From Asaia bogorensis NBRC 16594 (GTDB lineage: Bacteria > Pseudomonadota > Alphaproteobacteria > Acetobacterales > Acetobacteraceae), in contig NZ_AP014690.1 in NCBI RefSeq assembly GCF_001547995.1, positions 2,291,001-2,355,000 on the forward strand: DNA of 64,000 bases, in the 5' to 3' direction. The translations under genes and the position numbers were made by a program. The notes beneath the pieces were generated by a model that was not told the origin of the DNA, did not search any database, and was given only the letters and a program-made list of their open reading frames with translations. Of this stretch, positions 1-10,232 are shown piece after piece. Each line of letters opens with the position of its first letter. The first letter of the stretch is position 1.

Positions 1-1458
1 TCAGCCTCCCACATCATCATACCAGTGGCGATCATCATCCTGATTGCCCTGTTCAGCGCGCAAGCACTCGGCACTGGCAAGATCGGTCGTGCCTTTGGCC
101 CGATCATGATGATCTGGTTTCTGACGCTGGCCGTCATGGGTATCCATTCCATTGCCCAGACGCCGCATATCCTGATGGCGCTTTCGCCTTATTACGCCGC
201 GCAGTTCGTGCTCTATCATGGATGGCTGGCCTTCATCGCCCTGGGCTCTGTCGTTCTTTCCGTGACAGGCGCCGAGGCGCTTTATGCCGATATGGGGCAT
301 TTCGGTCGGACGCCCATCCGCTATGCGTGGCTGTTTTTCGTTCTGCCGTCCCTGACGCTGAATTATCTGGGTCAGGGTGCCCTTCTTCTCCGCAACCCGG
401 CAGCGTTGCAAAATCCGTTTTACCATCTGGCCCCCGGCTGGGCCCAGATTCCGCTTCTGCTGCTTGCCACCATGGCAACCGTGATTGCCAGCCAGGCCGG
501 CATTTCGGGTGGCTTCTCGCTCTGCCGTCAGCTTATCCAGCTGGGCTATCTGCCCCGTATGCGCATCACCCATACCAATGCGGAGGAAGAGGCACAGATC
601 TATCTTCCCGTGTTCAACTGGGTGCTTGCCCTGGGTTCGATCCTGCTCGTTCTCTCCTTCCGCTCCTCCTCGGCTCTGGCAGCGGCTTACGGCATTGCCG
701 TGACAGGCACCTTCATGTGCACGGCCGTTCTGGCCATGGTGGTGTTCCGTCGCGTGTTCAACTGGAGCGCTCCTCTGGCAGGTCTCGTCTTCGGGTTCTT
801 CCTGCTCAGCGATGGAACCTTCTTTGCAGCGAATGTGCTTAAGATCCCCGATGGCGGCTGGGTGCCTCTGGCGATCGGTGTTTCTGCCACCATTCTCATG
901 ACCACGTGGGCGCGCGGTCGCAGCCTGATCCGCACCCGCCAGATGGCAGATTCACTGCCCATGGCGTCCTTTCTGGCGCGTCTGCCGCAATCACGCACCG
1001 TCAGGGTGCCCGGCATGGCCGTGTTCCTGACGGCCAATCCCGATACCGTCCCCACCTGTCTCCTGCACAATCTCAAGCATAACAAGGTGCTGCACGACCA
1101 CGTTCTGTTCGTGACGGTGCAGAACCTCGATCAGCCCGAGGCAGAGCGCGGCCATCGTGCGATGGTGCAGGAGCTGGCGCCGAATATTCACCGTGTGATT
1201 GTTCGCTACGGCTTCATGGAAATGCCCAATCTGCCCAAGGCCCTAGAGGAACTGAATGCGACCGGGGTTGAGTTCGATGCCATCCAGGCCTCGTATTTCG
1301 TCTCACGTGAGCTCGTCGTGCGCTCCACCCTGCCCAAGCTTTCAATCTGGCGCATGTGGCTGTTCCTGCTCATGGTACGCAATGCTGTCCCCAGCACCGA
1401 ATTCTTCCGTATCCCGCCTGATCGTGTGGTCGAGCTTGGTGTGAGGATCGCAATCTGA
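1..1458 (+). CDS. kup: Kup-family potassium uptake protein (5' end outside window)
   Basis: The reading frame is open from the first base, so the N-terminus lies upstream of the window. 485 residues are visible, against about 620-640 for the family, so roughly the first 140 are missing. The visible part has the Kup/HAK layout: several hydrophobic segments (for example [16 protein letters not shown] followed by a membrane helix, the [13 protein letters not shown] loop and the [11 protein letters not shown] segment) and a soluble C-terminal domain from about residue 320. [13 protein letters not shown] is a characteristic Kup segment. The protein is expected to import K+ with protons across the inner membrane. 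Its TGA stop (1456-1458) overlaps the likely CTG start of the downstream hemW gene, so the two are probably co-translated. Confidence 0.93.
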   Translation, partial: SASHIIIPVAIIILIALFSAQALGTGKIGRAFGPIMMIWFLTLAVMGIHSIAQTPHILMALSPYYAAQFVLYHGWLAFIALGSVVLSVTGAEALYADMGHFGRTPIRYAWLFFVLPSLTLNYLGQGALLLRNPAALQNPFYHLAPGWAQIPLLLLATMATVIASQAGISGGFSLCRQLIQLGYLPRMRITHTNAEEEAQIYLPVFNWVLALGSILLVLSFRSSSALAAAYGIAVTGTFMCTAVLAMVVFRRVFNWSAPLAGLVFGFFLLSDGTFFAANVLKIPDGGWVPLAIGVSATILMTTWARGRSLIRTRQMADSLPMASFLARLPQSRTVRVPGMAVFLTANPDTVPTCLLHNLKHNKVLHDHVLFVTVQNLDQPEAERGHRAMVQELAPNIHRVIVRYGFMEMPNLPKALEELNATGVEFDAIQASYFVSRELVVRSTLPKLSIWRMWLFLLMVRNAVPSTEFFRIPPDRVVELGVRIAI

Positions 1459-2612
1459 GCGTAGCACCGCCGCTCTCGCTCTATGTGCACTGGCCCTTCT
1501 GTCTGGCCAAATGCCCCTATTGCGACTTCAACTCGCATGTGCGCGACGTCATCCCGCATGAGCGCTTCACAGCGGCGCTGCGTCAGGAGCTCGCCCATGA
1601 TGCTGCCCGCACGGGGCGGCGCAGCCTGCGCTCGATCTTTTTCGGTGGCGGCACACCGTCGCTCATGCGCCCTGAAACCGTCGCCCTGATCATTCAGGAT
1701 GCCCTGCACCATTTCGACGCCGCGCCTGATCTAGAAATCACACTCGAAGCCAATCCAACCAGTGTGGAGCGCGAGAAACTTGCCGGTTTTGCTCAGGCGG
1801 GGGTCAATCGGATATCGCTCGGCATCCAGAGCCTGAACGAGGATTCCCTGCGGTTTCTGGGCCGCGAACATTCGGCCGGACAGGCCGTGCAGGCTTTGGA
1901 GACAGCGCGCACCCTCTTCCCGCGGCTTTCTTTCGACCTGATTTATGCCCGCCCCGGCCAGAGTCTGAGCGCCTGGGAGACAGAGCTGCGCGAGGCGCTT
2001 GCCCTCGCCTCCGATCACCTGTCCCTCTATCAGCTCACCATCGAACAGGGCACGAAGTTCGAGGCGCTCTATCGACAGGGGCGGTTCACCCTGCCTGAGG
2101 GAGATGAGGCCGCTCGCCTGTATGAAAAGACTGCCGAAATCGCAGGCCTTTTCGGAATGCGGGATTACGAAATCTCGAATTATGCCCGCCCCGGTGCCGA
2201 GAGCCGTCACAACCTCACCTACTGGCGCTATCAGGATTATATCGGCATCGGGCCGGGAGCGCATGGCAGGCTGACGCTGGACGACACACTTCTGGCCACA
2301 CGGCGGCATCGTGCTCCGGAAATCTGGGCAGACCGTGTCGAACAGCGAGGAAGCGGGTCGACCGAGGAAACGCCTCTGTCGTCCGAAGAACGCGGGCGTG
2401 AGGCGCTCCTGATGGGGTTACGCCTGCGCGAAGGGATTGATCTGGACTGGTTCGCAACACGTACAGGACGCCAACTGGCCGAGTGTGTGGACCCGACGAT
2501 TTTCGAGGCGGCGCAGGAAGAGAATTATCTCAGCCTTCAGGACAACCGGCTCATTGCCACGGACGAAGGTCGTGTGAGGCTCGAAGCCCTGCTGGGTGCT
2601 CTGGTCCTCTGA
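1455..2612 (+). CDS. hemW: HemW-like radical SAM protein, probable CTG start
   Basis: This is a member of the HemW (coproporphyrinogen III oxidase-like) branch of radical SAM enzymes, now regarded as a heme chaperone in bacteria. The [11 protein letters not shown] motif carries the CX3CX2C cluster ligands, and FFGGGTPSL and the HemN-type C-terminal domain follow. The first standard start is GTG at 1485, but starting there drops the conserved PPLSLYV strand that precedes the cysteine motif. The frame has no ATG, GTG or TTG between an upstream TGA at 1419 and 1485. A CTG at 1455 sits 7 nt behind AGGA (1444-1447), overlaps the kup stop as CTGA, and gives the expected N-terminus [15 protein letters not shown]. 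The start is therefore inferred as CTG; the function assignment is by family. Confidence 0.87.
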   Translation: MSVAPPLSLYVHWPFCLAKCPYCDFNSHVRDVIPHERFTAALRQELAHDAARTGRRSLRSIFFGGGTPSLMRPETVALIIQDALHHFDAAPDLEITLEANPTSVEREKLAGFAQAGVNRISLGIQSLNEDSLRFLGREHSAGQAVQALETARTLFPRLSFDLIYARPGQSLSAWETELREALALASDHLSLYQLTIEQGTKFEALYRQGRFTLPEGDEAARLYEKTAEIAGLFGMRDYEISNYARPGAESRHNLTYWRYQDYIGIGPGAHGRLTLDDTLLATRRHRAPEIWADRVEQRGSGSTEETPLSSEERGREALLMGLRLREGIDLDWFATRTGRQLAECVDPTIFEAAQEENYLSLQDNRLIATDEGRVRLEALLGALVL

Positions 2613-2771
2613 TCAACCGCGAATCACCGCCCTTCAGCCTTGTGATTATTCAGATTGCATGAACACCCGGCACGCCACGAGATGACGTTCATCACCCCTT
2701 CCCTTAAGACTTTATTGCTCACAGTATGAGACATAGGGAACCGTCCCGCTTTTCCGGAGTCAAACCAGCTT

Positions 2772-3857
2772 ATGCGTTGTTTCCTTGCCAGTCTGGCGCT
2801 TGCCGCCCTCACCATCGGCACAGCCTCCGCCGAAACCCGGAACGGTCCGGAGCTTGTGATTGCCGATAATGACTATCTGGGGCCGGGCGGCTCGAACATC
2901 CAATCCGTCATCCCCCTGCTGAACAACCCGAAACTGAAAGTTCTCGGCCTGACGGTCGTGGCTGGCGATGACTGGGAAAATGCCGAAAGCGCACGTATCC
3001 GTCGCTTTCTGGAAATTTCGGGGCATCGTGATGTGCCGGTTTATGACGGGGCAACCCAACCCCTGATCAACACAGTGGCGCTCACGCGCCTGCGCGAGCA
3101 GCAATATGGCAGCCTGCCCTGGAAAGGGGCGTGGGGTGGCATGGGGTCTATGGACAAGACCCCTGACACGCAGCCCGCTGTTGCCCCGACCCCCGATGGC
3201 AAGCCCGAGCTTCAGCCTCAGGGCATCCCTGCGGCGCTGTTCATGATCCAGCAGGTCCATGCTCACCCGCATGAGGTGACGATCATCGAAGCTGGCCCCA
3301 TGACCAATCTGGCTTTGGCCATTCGTCTGGACCCGAGCTTTGCGAGCACGGCGAAACAGCTTGTCTTTATGGGCGGCTATCTTGACCTGGCGATGATGTC
3401 TGTCACCGGCAATGCGGATAACGGATCGGATTTCAATCTGATTTTCGATCCCGAGGCCGCCCATATTACCCTGACCGCACCCTGGGCCCATATCACCTCT
3501 GTCGCCAATGTCTCCAATGACGTGGTACTCAGCAAGGCTGAGGTCGAGGCCATTGCGAGAGATCATCGCTCGGCCGCCACCGATTATCTCGTGCGCTACT
3601 ATGTCCCGCTGGCCATGTGGGATGAAGTCACGAGCGCCATCGTGGCCGATCCCTCCCTGGTTACCAAGAAACAGGACGCCTATATGGATGTCGAGATCGG
3701 AAAGGGCATTGGCTATGGCCACGCCTATGTCTGGCCGGATGCCCTGGCACCCAAGGCAATGGGCGTTCGGAAGGTCAGCATCGTGCAGGCCATCGATGTC
3801 GATCGCTTCAAGAAGCTCTATGCTGGCTGGGCGCAGGGCTTCATGGGAAAGCACTGA
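2772..3857 (+). CDS. Secreted nucleoside hydrolase-family protein with degenerate metal site
   Basis: The fold is that of inosine-uridine preferring nucleoside hydrolases: an N-terminal Asp motif, LGLTVVAGDDWENA, DVPVYDGA and SDFNLIFDPEAAH all match the family in order. An N-terminal signal peptide (about residues 1-20, ending TASA) sends it to the periplasm, which is unusual for the family. The calcium-binding motif DxDxGxDD is replaced by DNDYLGPGG: the first two aspartates remain but the last two are Pro/Gly, and the Asn normally found after VAG is Asp. So classical ribohydrolase activity is uncertain. An insertion rich in Pro/Gln lies near residues 120-160. The start ATG directly precedes the signal peptide. 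Three bases separate it from the next gene. Confidence 0.8.
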   Translation: MRCFLASLALAALTIGTASAETRNGPELVIADNDYLGPGGSNIQSVIPLLNNPKLKVLGLTVVAGDDWENAESARIRRFLEISGHRDVPVYDGATQPLINTVALTRLREQQYGSLPWKGAWGGMGSMDKTPDTQPAVAPTPDGKPELQPQGIPAALFMIQQVHAHPHEVTIIEAGPMTNLALAIRLDPSFASTAKQLVFMGGYLDLAMMSVTGNADNGSDFNLIFDPEAAHITLTAPWAHITSVANVSNDVVLSKAEVEAIARDHRSAATDYLVRYYVPLAMWDEVTSAIVADPSLVTKKQDAYMDVEIGKGIGYGHAYVWPDALAPKAMGVRKVSIVQAIDVDRFKKLYAGWAQGFMGKH

Positions 3858-3860
3858 TCC

Positions 3861-4283
3861 TTGTTGCACATGATCAAACTGGTCGTCGGTTGCACGACCC
3901 TCGATGAACTCGCCGCCTGGATGCAGCGCGGCGAGCGTGTCGAGGGGTACGGCGTCATACGCACACGCACAATGCCCAAACAGGCCGATGAGATCAGTGG
4001 GCAGGGCTCGCTTTTTCGGGTGATGGGCGGGCTGGTGCTCTGCCGTCAGCCAATTATAGGGTTCCGACCCTTTACCCGCCCTGATGGCCAGCTAGGCACC
4101 CATATCCTCGTTACCGACGAGATCATCCCGGTTCAGCCGCGCGCCATGCGGCCTTTTCAGGGCTGGCGCTATCTGAAGCCCGAGGATGCGCCCATCGATC
4201 TGGGCTCGTCACCCGCAGCGACGGGGATCGAGAACCTCCCCCCAGCGCTCAGACGCAGCCTGTCCGAACTCTGCCTGATCTGA
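3861..4283 (+). CDS. DUF1489 family protein
   Basis: A 140-residue soluble protein matching the alphaproteobacterial DUF1489 family: N-terminus MLHMIKLVVGC, a central R-T-R-T-MPKQADE segment and the C-terminal FQGWRYLKPEDAP motif, which is the family hallmark. No function is established for this family. TTG at 3861 is preferred because it gives the usual M-L-H-x-IKL start and has GGAAAG about 11 nt upstream; ATG at 3870 is the alternative. It follows the nucleoside-hydrolase homologue by 3 nt and is likely co-transcribed with it, and its end faces the convergent FUSC gene 40 nt away. Confidence 0.82.
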   Translation: MLHMIKLVVGCTTLDELAAWMQRGERVEGYGVIRTRTMPKQADEISGQGSLFRVMGGLVLCRQPIIGFRPFTRPDGQLGTHILVTDEIIPVQPRAMRPFQGWRYLKPEDAPIDLGSSPAATGIENLPPALRRSLSELCLI

Positions 4284-4322
4284 TTTCTCGCTGCTCTGAT
4301 TTCCGGGCAAGTGGGGACGGCC

Positions 4323-6365
4323 TCAAGTCACGGCATCTCCTGCCGCCCTGCTCTGAAGCCCGGCCTTCTGCCCCAGCCGCATCAAAGCCGTCTCGTCATT
4401 GAGCCAGGTGAGTACTTCCTGCATGGCGGGAGGGCCCGGCCTTTCGGCATCTTGCGGCACGATCTTCACACCACGGGACTTTCCCTCAGACGCGATCGCC
4501 TGCGCCCACCGCTCGAAGCGTTCCGCCTCCTGCAGGTCAGGGCTTCGCAGCCCGTTCTGCATATCGAAGCGATAGAGGGTCAGTTCGCCGCTCAGGCGAC
4601 GCAGCGCCCGCAGGACGGCCTGCACATCCCGTGACTTCCCATCGCGCAGTTGCGTCACCAGCCCGCCGAACAAAGGCAGTCCCCCACGAGAGAACTCTGC
4701 AGCAATCGTTGTCATCCCGGCCTCACGCTGCACCTTGTCGGTCTGGCCCTGATCCGTATCGCCCGAAAGAACAAGGCTGGCATAACGGCAATGGGCCAGT
4801 ATCGCACGCCTGACCAGCGTTTCCCGATCGGAATCGCCGCGCTGGGGCCAGAGCAGCAGGACGCAAAGCAGAGCGATCCCGCTGCCGATCAGATTGTCCA
4901 GCACACGCGCCCACACGATGCCGCCCCCCGGCATCAGCGCCTCGGCAATAACGACCACCAGTCCGGTCAGGAAGAACACCAGCATGGTGTAATTGACGGC
5001 CCGGGTCGCAATCGCAGCGAGAGAGAGAAAAACCGCTGCGATCAGGAGGGGGATTTTACCCGGCAGTACCAGAGCGCAAAGCGCCGCGAGCAGACTGCCC
5101 CCGATACTGCCCACAACGCGCTCAATGCTGCGCACGATGGTCAGGTTGCCAGCTGGTTGCATGACCAGCAGTGCCGCGATCAGCGCCCAGTAGGAAAACC
5201 CTTCGCCGCCATACAGACAGACGATCTGGGTCAGGGTAAGCGCCAGAGAGAGACGCAGTGCATGGCGCCATATCAACGGGGTCAGGGCGCGCCCGGGCCC
5301 GGATTGCCCCTCGCCTTCCTCACGATGGCGGCGCGAAAACGCGGCGATCATCTGCTGGAAAGCCGCGGCGCAGGCGATGACAGGCATGGCGTTGACCACA
5401 CCACCGATGCGTGACTCCCTGTCGAGGCGCTGTGCAAGTTGCCCAAGAATACGAAAATCGGGCTCAGGCCGCGCGACCTGTCGCATGCACTCGTGGCAGG
5501 CCATGCCGAGCCGCCCGAGGAGGACGCGCAGCTCAGGCGATAAAGGCCCATTGTGCGAAAGATGCTCCAGCGCCAGCAAAGCGGTAAAGACGCGCTCGGC
5601 TGCCATGAGTGTCGCTTCCATACGCCGACGCAGGCGCATATTGCCATGACGCGCATCGAGCATCAGCAGCAAGGTTCGGGCACGTTCGATTGCGTTTCGC
5701 GCCGCCTGACGATGCACGGCCTCACGCAAGCGGCCGGCTGACAACTCGCGCGCCATCAGATCGAGAATATAGAACGTTGCCGAGAGGCTACGGCGCGCCG
5801 GGGCGTAAGGCTGCTGCCGCCAAAGCACCAGACAGAACAGCGTCGCCAGGGCACCCCCAGCGAAGAACAGGCCCGCAATCTCAGCCGCCTGACGCGGAGG
5901 TGATGGAAAACCGGTGGCGGCAACGGCGGCACAACCAGCCAGAGCCCAAAGCTGCATGACTGCCGGAGAAAACACCCGCGCCAGACCGCAACCCAGCCCG
6001 ATAAGTGCCACGAGCGGCACGGTGGCCCAGGGACCGAACAGGCTCAGGCTGGAAACCCCGAACACAAGAAGGGTACCGGCCAGAGTGAACCCGCCCAGGA
6101 CCTGAAAGCGCTCGCGATTGGGGCCACCCGGATCAATCAGACAGGCCCAGAAACAGGCGAAGGCAATCCAGGCGAGAACGGGTTGGTCGAAGAAGAGCGA
6201 GGGGGTCAGGGCGAGCGCCGTGACGAGGCCTGCTCGCGCGCCTTCGTACAGGCTCAGCTGCTCGGGCGTGAGCGTGATCGCGTAACGCGCGAGATGGTTT
6301 GTGGAGGTCGTTAGAAAGGCAGCCAGAGGGCGAGAGGCAGAAAGCCGGGTCTTGCCCTTCATCAT
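4323..6365 (-). CDS. FUSC-family inner membrane transporter
   Basis: A protein of about 680 residues with the duplicated FUSC architecture (fusaric acid resistance/YccS/AaeB-like): an N-terminal block of about five or six membrane helices (residues about 30-180), a long cytoplasmic helical region (about 190-370, rich in Arg/Glu/Ala), a second membrane block beginning WRHALRLSLALTLTQIVCLY (split here for length: residues about 370-510), and a C-terminal soluble tail. The family exports aromatic acids or other organic compounds, but the substrate here is unknown. ATG at 6365 is chosen because GGAGG lies about 11 nt upstream; the GTG at 6377 overlaps that site. The start is 32 nt behind the upstream flavoprotein gene on the same strand, so the two may share a transcript. 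Confidence 0.85.
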   Translation of the reverse strand: MMKGKTRLSASRPLAAFLTTSTNHLARYAITLTPEQLSLYEGARAGLVTALALTPSLFFDQPVLAWIAFACFWACLIDPGGPNRERFQVLGGFTLAGTLLVFGVSSLSLFGPWATVPLVALIGLGCGLARVFSPAVMQLWALAGCAAVAATGFPSPPRQAAEIAGLFFAGGALATLFCLVLWRQQPYAPARRSLSATFYILDLMARELSAGRLREAVHRQAARNAIERARTLLLMLDARHGNMRLRRRMEATLMAAERVFTALLALEHLSHNGPLSPELRVLLGRLGMACHECMRQVARPEPDFRILGQLAQRLDRESRIGGVVNAMPVIACAAAFQQMIAAFSRRHREEGEGQSGPGRALTPLIWRHALRLSLALTLTQIVCLYGGEGFSYWALIAALLVMQPAGNLTIVRSIERVVGSIGGSLLAALCALVLPGKIPLLIAAVFLSLAAIATRAVNYTMLVFFLTGLVVVIAEALMPGGGIVWARVLDNLIGSGIALLCVLLLWPQRGDSDRETLVRRAILAHCRYASLVLSGDTDQGQTDKVQREAGMTTIAAEFSRGGLPLFGGLVTQLRDGKSRDVQAVLRALRRLSGELTLYRFDMQNGLRSPDLQEAERFERWAQAIASEGKSRGVKIVPQDAERPGPPAMQEVLTWLNDETALMRLGQKAGLQSRAAGDAVT

Positions 6366-6396
6366 GCCGTTTCGCACCTCCGCTGTTTGAGCGCGT

Positions 6397-7827
6397 TCAG
6401 CGCCCCGTCATGATCTGTTCAACAAGCTGACCGACTGTCGGCGTGAAGCCATCAGCATAGAACGGATCGGAACCGAAACGCCATGCGTTCGTCCCACCAA
6501 ACATCAGGTTATGATCAACCAGCTGGTCGGCAGCCTCGATCCCCATGCTGTCATCGGCATGCGCAATGTCCTGCAGGCTCTTCTGGATGCAGAAGGAACG
6601 CGGATCGGACTTGGCCCCGTTGGTATAGTTCGGGCCGCGCTGGCTCCAGTTGGAGAAGCGACATTCCGAAAGACAGCCCATGCAGGCCACCTGATCGGCC
6701 ACAATCACGCGGCTTTCCTCAGGCGTAACGAAAACGAGCGTCGAATCCGGCGTGCGCATGGCCTCGGTATAGCCCGCAGCCTCCCACGCCAGAACATGCT
6801 CACGATCCGTCGCGGTCATCCAGACCTCGCGCTTGCGCGCGCCGATCCCATGAGCCGTATCATGCTCGCCCACAGGTTCGCTGCTATAGGCCACCTGACG
6901 CTCGGAACGCCCGCGCAGGTTCTGCATGAAGCTGTTGTTCACAGCCGATGAATAGAAGCCGGTGGGCGAGAAGCGATTAAGATACACATCGCCTTCATGC
7001 AGTCGGCGCAGGCGGCGCTTCCATGCATCAGGGATAGGGCTCTCCTGAGTCAGCAACGGGCGTGTGCCGAACTGGAACACGATCGGGCCGATCTCGGGAT
7101 TATTTAACCAGTGCGCCCATTCCTCGAGCCACCAGACACCGCCAGCCATGATGATCGGTACGGTCTCGAGACCGAACTGGTTCATGGACTTGCGCAGCGC
7201 GGCAACGCGGGGATAGGGGTCTTCCGGCTTGAGCGGGTTCTCGGTGTTCGACAGCCCGTTATGGCCGCCCGCCCGCCAGGGATCCTCATAAACCACGCCG
7301 CCCAGCAATTCGGATGTCTTGCTGTACGAACGCTTCCACAGCGCGTTGAAAGCGCGCGCCGAGGAGACGATCGGATAATAATGCACCTTATGACGTGCGG
7401 CGATTTCCGACAGACGATACGGCATGCCTGCGCCGCAGGTCAGCCCGTCGATCATCCCGGGGGCACCCTCGAGGATACCTTCGATCACCTGCTCGGCACC
7501 GCCCATCTCCCACAGGAGATTGGCGTTGATCATGCCCTTGCTGCCTGCAATTTCGCGGGCAATGCGAACCTGGGTGATACCGCCCTCGATCGCGTAGCGG
7601 ATCAGTTCCTCATGACGCTCACGGCGCGTACGGCCCGAATAGATCTGGGGGATACGGTTGCCATCTGCATCATAGCTGTCGGCATTGACGGCAGAGACAG
7701 TGCCCACGCCACCAGCAGCAGCCCAGTGGCCTGCTGATATACCGGTCGAAACCGAGACGCCCTTGCCACCCTCAACGAGGGGGAGAACTTCCCGGCCAGC
7801 CATGCGGACGGTATCAATCGACATCAT
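6397..7827 (-). CDS. Nitronate monooxygenase-like flavin-dependent oxidoreductase with C-terminal Cys cluster
   Basis: The protein has the FMN-binding TIM barrel of the 2-nitropropane dioxygenase/nitronate monooxygenase group: STGISAGHWAAAGGVGTVSA near the N-terminus, DGLTCGAGMP near residue 125, a GGHNG glycine loop and PIIMAGGVWW, all in the expected order. It is longer (476 residues) than simple family members and carries a C-terminal extension with cysteines at about 382, 385, 389 and 413 (CMGCLSEC, then SFC), a spacing that could hold a metal or Fe-S centre. The real substrate is unknown. The gene follows pnp after a 60-nt gap that contains a stem-loop, in the same direction. It starts ATGATG at 7827; GGAG upstream is too far (about 14 nt) to be a convincing ribosome site. 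Confidence 0.78.
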   Translation of the reverse strand: MMSIDTVRMAGREVLPLVEGGKGVSVSTGISAGHWAAAGGVGTVSAVNADSYDADGNRIPQIYSGRTRRERHEELIRYAIEGGITQVRIAREIAGSKGMINANLLWEMGGAEQVIEGILEGAPGMIDGLTCGAGMPYRLSEIAARHKVHYYPIVSSARAFNALWKRSYSKTSELLGGVVYEDPWRAGGHNGLSNTENPLKPEDPYPRVAALRKSMNQFGLETVPIIMAGGVWWLEEWAHWLNNPEIGPIVFQFGTRPLLTQESPIPDAWKRRLRRLHEGDVYLNRFSPTGFYSSAVNNSFMQNLRGRSERQVAYSSEPVGEHDTAHGIGARKREVWMTATDREHVLAWEAAGYTEAMRTPDSTLVFVTPEESRVIVADQVACMGCLSECRFSNWSQRGPNYTNGAKSDPRSFCIQKSLQDIAHADDSMGIEAADQLVDHNLMFGGTNAWRFGSDPFYADGFTPTVGQLVEQIMTGR

Positions 7828-7845
7828 AATCTGTGTTGTACTCCG

Positions 7846-7878
7846 AGGGAGGAGGCCCTTTCATGGCCCTCCTCCTGA
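7846..7878 (-). other. Stem-loop between pnp and the flavoprotein gene
   Basis: GGAGGAGG (7848-7855) and CCTCCTCC (7868-7875) form a perfect 8-bp stem with a 12-nt loop, directly after the pnp stop. There is no T-run on the downstream side, so it is more likely an mRNA end-protecting or processing hairpin than an intrinsic terminator. Confidence 0.5.
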
Positions 7879-7887
7879 AACGGGAGA

Positions 7888-10044
7888 TCAGTCAGCGTCA
7901 CGCTGCCTGGTCGGACGAGCGGCCTTTGCACCGACGCTCTCCGAGATATCGGCGCCGGTCTGCTGATCGACAACGCGCATCGACAGCTTGACCTTGCCGC
8001 GGTCGTCGAAACCGACAACCTTCACCTTCACAGCGTCGCCCTGCTTCACGACATCGGTGGTCTTGGCAACGCGACCATCGGTCAGCTCGGAAATATGCAC
8101 CAGACCGTCGCGCGGCCCGAGGAAGTTCACGAACGCACCGAAATCGGCGGTCTTGACAACCTTGCCATCGTAGATACGGCCGATTTCCGGCTCAGCCACG
8201 ATGCCTTCGATGCGCGAGATGGCCTTCTGGGCCTGCTCGTCATTCGATGCAGCGATAGTGATGACACCTTCGTCGTTGATATCAACCTTAGCGCCCGAGA
8301 ACTCGACGATCTCGCGAATGACCTTGCCACCCGAGCCGATCACATCGCGGATCTTCTCCTTGGCGATGTTCATGGTGGTGATCTTCGGCGCATTGCGCGA
8401 GACCCCCTCACGACCTTCATCGATCGCCTTGGCCATCTCGCCGAGGATGTGGATACGACCGTCACGGGCCTGCTCGAGCGCCACCTTCATGATTTCCGGC
8501 GTGATCGAGGTGATCTTGATATCCATCTGCAGCGCAGTGATACCGGATTCGGTACCGGCCACCTTGAAGTCCATGTCACCAAGATGATCTTCGTCACCCA
8601 GGATGTCAGACAGCACGGCGTAGCCACGATCTTCCTTGATCAGACCCATGGCGATACCGGCGACGGGGCGCGGCAGCGGCACGCCGGCATCCATCAGCGC
8701 CAGCGAGGAGCCGCAAACGGTGGCCATCGAGGACGACCCGTTGCTCTCGGTGATCTCGGAAACGATACGCACCGTGTAGGGGAAGCGGTCCTTGCCCGGC
8801 AGCAGCGGATGCAGGGCACGCCATGCCAGCTTGCCATGGCCGATCTCGCGACGGCCCGGGCTTCCCATGCGGCCGCACTCACCAACCGAATAGGGTGGGA
8901 AGTTGTAATGCAGCATGAAGTTCGAGCGGTACTCGCCTTCAAGGGCGTCGATGATCTGCTCGTCCTGGGTGGTGCCCAGCGTGGCAACAACCAGAGCCTG
9001 CGTCTCACCACGCGTAAAGAGCGAGGAGCCATGGGCGCGCGGCAGGATGCCGACTTCGGACACGATCGGGCGCACCGTCTTGGTGTCGCGACCGTCGATA
9101 CGGATGCCGGTCTTCAGGATGGCGCCGCGAACGACCTGGGCCTCAAGCTCCTTGAGCATCGGCTTGGCCATGTCGACGTCCAGACCTTCCTCGGTCAGGC
9201 CTTCGATAATGCGCGCCTTGGCGGTCGCGATCTTCTCGTAGCGTGCCTGCTTGGCCTTTTCCTTATAGGCGTCGGCCATCAGCTTGGTGCCAATCTTCTC
9301 CACGCGCTTGCGCAGGGCGATCTGCTCCTTGGTGGGGCCTTCGAGGTCCCAGGGCTGCTTGGCGGCGTGCTCGGCCAGATCGATGATCGCATCGATCACG
9401 GGCTGGAAGGCTGCATGGCCAGCGGTCACGGCTTCGAGCATGATCTCTTCCGAAAGCTCGGAAGCTTCGGATTCAACCATCAGCACGCCTTCGCTCGTCC
9501 CGGCGACGACGAGATCGAGCGCGCTCTCCTTCATCTCCGCAATGGTCGGGTTGATGACGAGCTGGTCATTGATGCGGGCTACGCGCGCCACGCCAACCGG
9601 ACCATAGAAGGGAATACCCGAAAGGGTGAGCGCGGCTGAGCAGCCGATCAGCGCAACCAGTGCGGGGTCGTTTTCCATGTCATGGCTGAGAACGGTCGCC
9701 GTGACCTGCACTTCATTGCGGAAGTTCTCAGGGAAGAGCGGGCGGATCGGACGGTCGATCAGACGCGAGATCAGGGTCTCGCTCTCGGACGGACGGCCCT
9801 CACGCTTGAAGAAGCCACCAGGAATACGGCCAGCTGCATAGGCCTTTTCCTGATAGTTGACGGTCATCGGGAAGAAGTCCTGGCCCGGCTTGACCGACTT
9901 GGCGCCAACGGCGGTGCAGAGCACGACCGTATCGCCATAGGTGGCGACAACCGCACCATCAGCCTGACGGGCAATCTTGCCGGTTTCCAGAACGAGCGGG
10001 CGTCCGGCCCAGTCGATTTCCTTGCGGAAGTAGTTGAACATCAT
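7888..10044 (-). CDS. pnp: Polyribonucleotide nucleotidyltransferase (PNPase)
   Basis: A 718-residue 3'-to-5' phosphorolytic exoribonuclease, a core RNA-decay enzyme. Domains in order: first RNase PH-like domain (from [16 protein letters not shown]), all-alpha linker, second RNase PH domain ([15 protein letters not shown], then RGETQALVV and [16 protein letters not shown]), KH domain ([16 protein letters not shown]), and C-terminal S1 domain ([20 protein letters not shown]). Length and order are standard. The ATGATG at 10044 is chosen over the upstream in-frame TTG/GTG extension because CAGGACAG lies just upstream and the family begins [11 protein letters not shown]. It is the last gene of the rimP-to-pnp operon, downstream of rpsO by 244 nt. 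Confidence 0.97.
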   Translation of the reverse strand: MMFNYFRKEIDWAGRPLVLETGKIARQADGAVVATYGDTVVLCTAVGAKSVKPGQDFFPMTVNYQEKAYAAGRIPGGFFKREGRPSESETLISRLIDRPIRPLFPENFRNEVQVTATVLSHDMENDPALVALIGCSAALTLSGIPFYGPVGVARVARINDQLVINPTIAEMKESALDLVVAGTSEGVLMVESEASELSEEIMLEAVTAGHAAFQPVIDAIIDLAEHAAKQPWDLEGPTKEQIALRKRVEKIGTKLMADAYKEKAKQARYEKIATAKARIIEGLTEEGLDVDMAKPMLKELEAQVVRGAILKTGIRIDGRDTKTVRPIVSEVGILPRAHGSSLFTRGETQALVVATLGTTQDEQIIDALEGEYRSNFMLHYNFPPYSVGECGRMGSPGRREIGHGKLAWRALHPLLPGKDRFPYTVRIVSEITESNGSSSMATVCGSSLALMDAGVPLPRPVAGIAMGLIKEDRGYAVLSDILGDEDHLGDMDFKVAGTESGITALQMDIKITSITPEIMKVALEQARDGRIHILGEMAKAIDEGREGVSRNAPKITTMNIAKEKIRDVIGSGGKVIREIVEFSGAKVDINDEGVITIAASNDEQAQKAISRIEGIVAEPEIGRIYDGKVVKTADFGAFVNFLGPRDGLVHISELTDGRVAKTTDVVKQGDAVKVKVVGFDDRGKVKLSMRVVDQQTGADISESVGAKAARPTRQRDAD

Positions 10045-10232
10045 TCTGTCCTGATTAGGGGGCTTTGACACCGGTTACGGTGATCTGAAGGGAACGGGCC
10101 CTGACTGGCTGGCAGCGTTTCGGACGGCATGGCAAGAAAGGCCGGGATCGGACCGGCATGTCACCATGTGGCCTGAAACGCCGAAGGCCGGTTCTGTCTC
10201 CAGCTTCAACGTTCAGTGACGAAGCCTGGTAT

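Noticed and set aside
2760-3869. 369-codon minus-strand frame
   Set aside because: Antisense shadow of the nucleoside-hydrolase homologue, which has a signal peptide and family motifs.
8095-9639. 514-codon plus-strand frame
   Set aside because: Antisense shadow of pnp with no recognisable domain.
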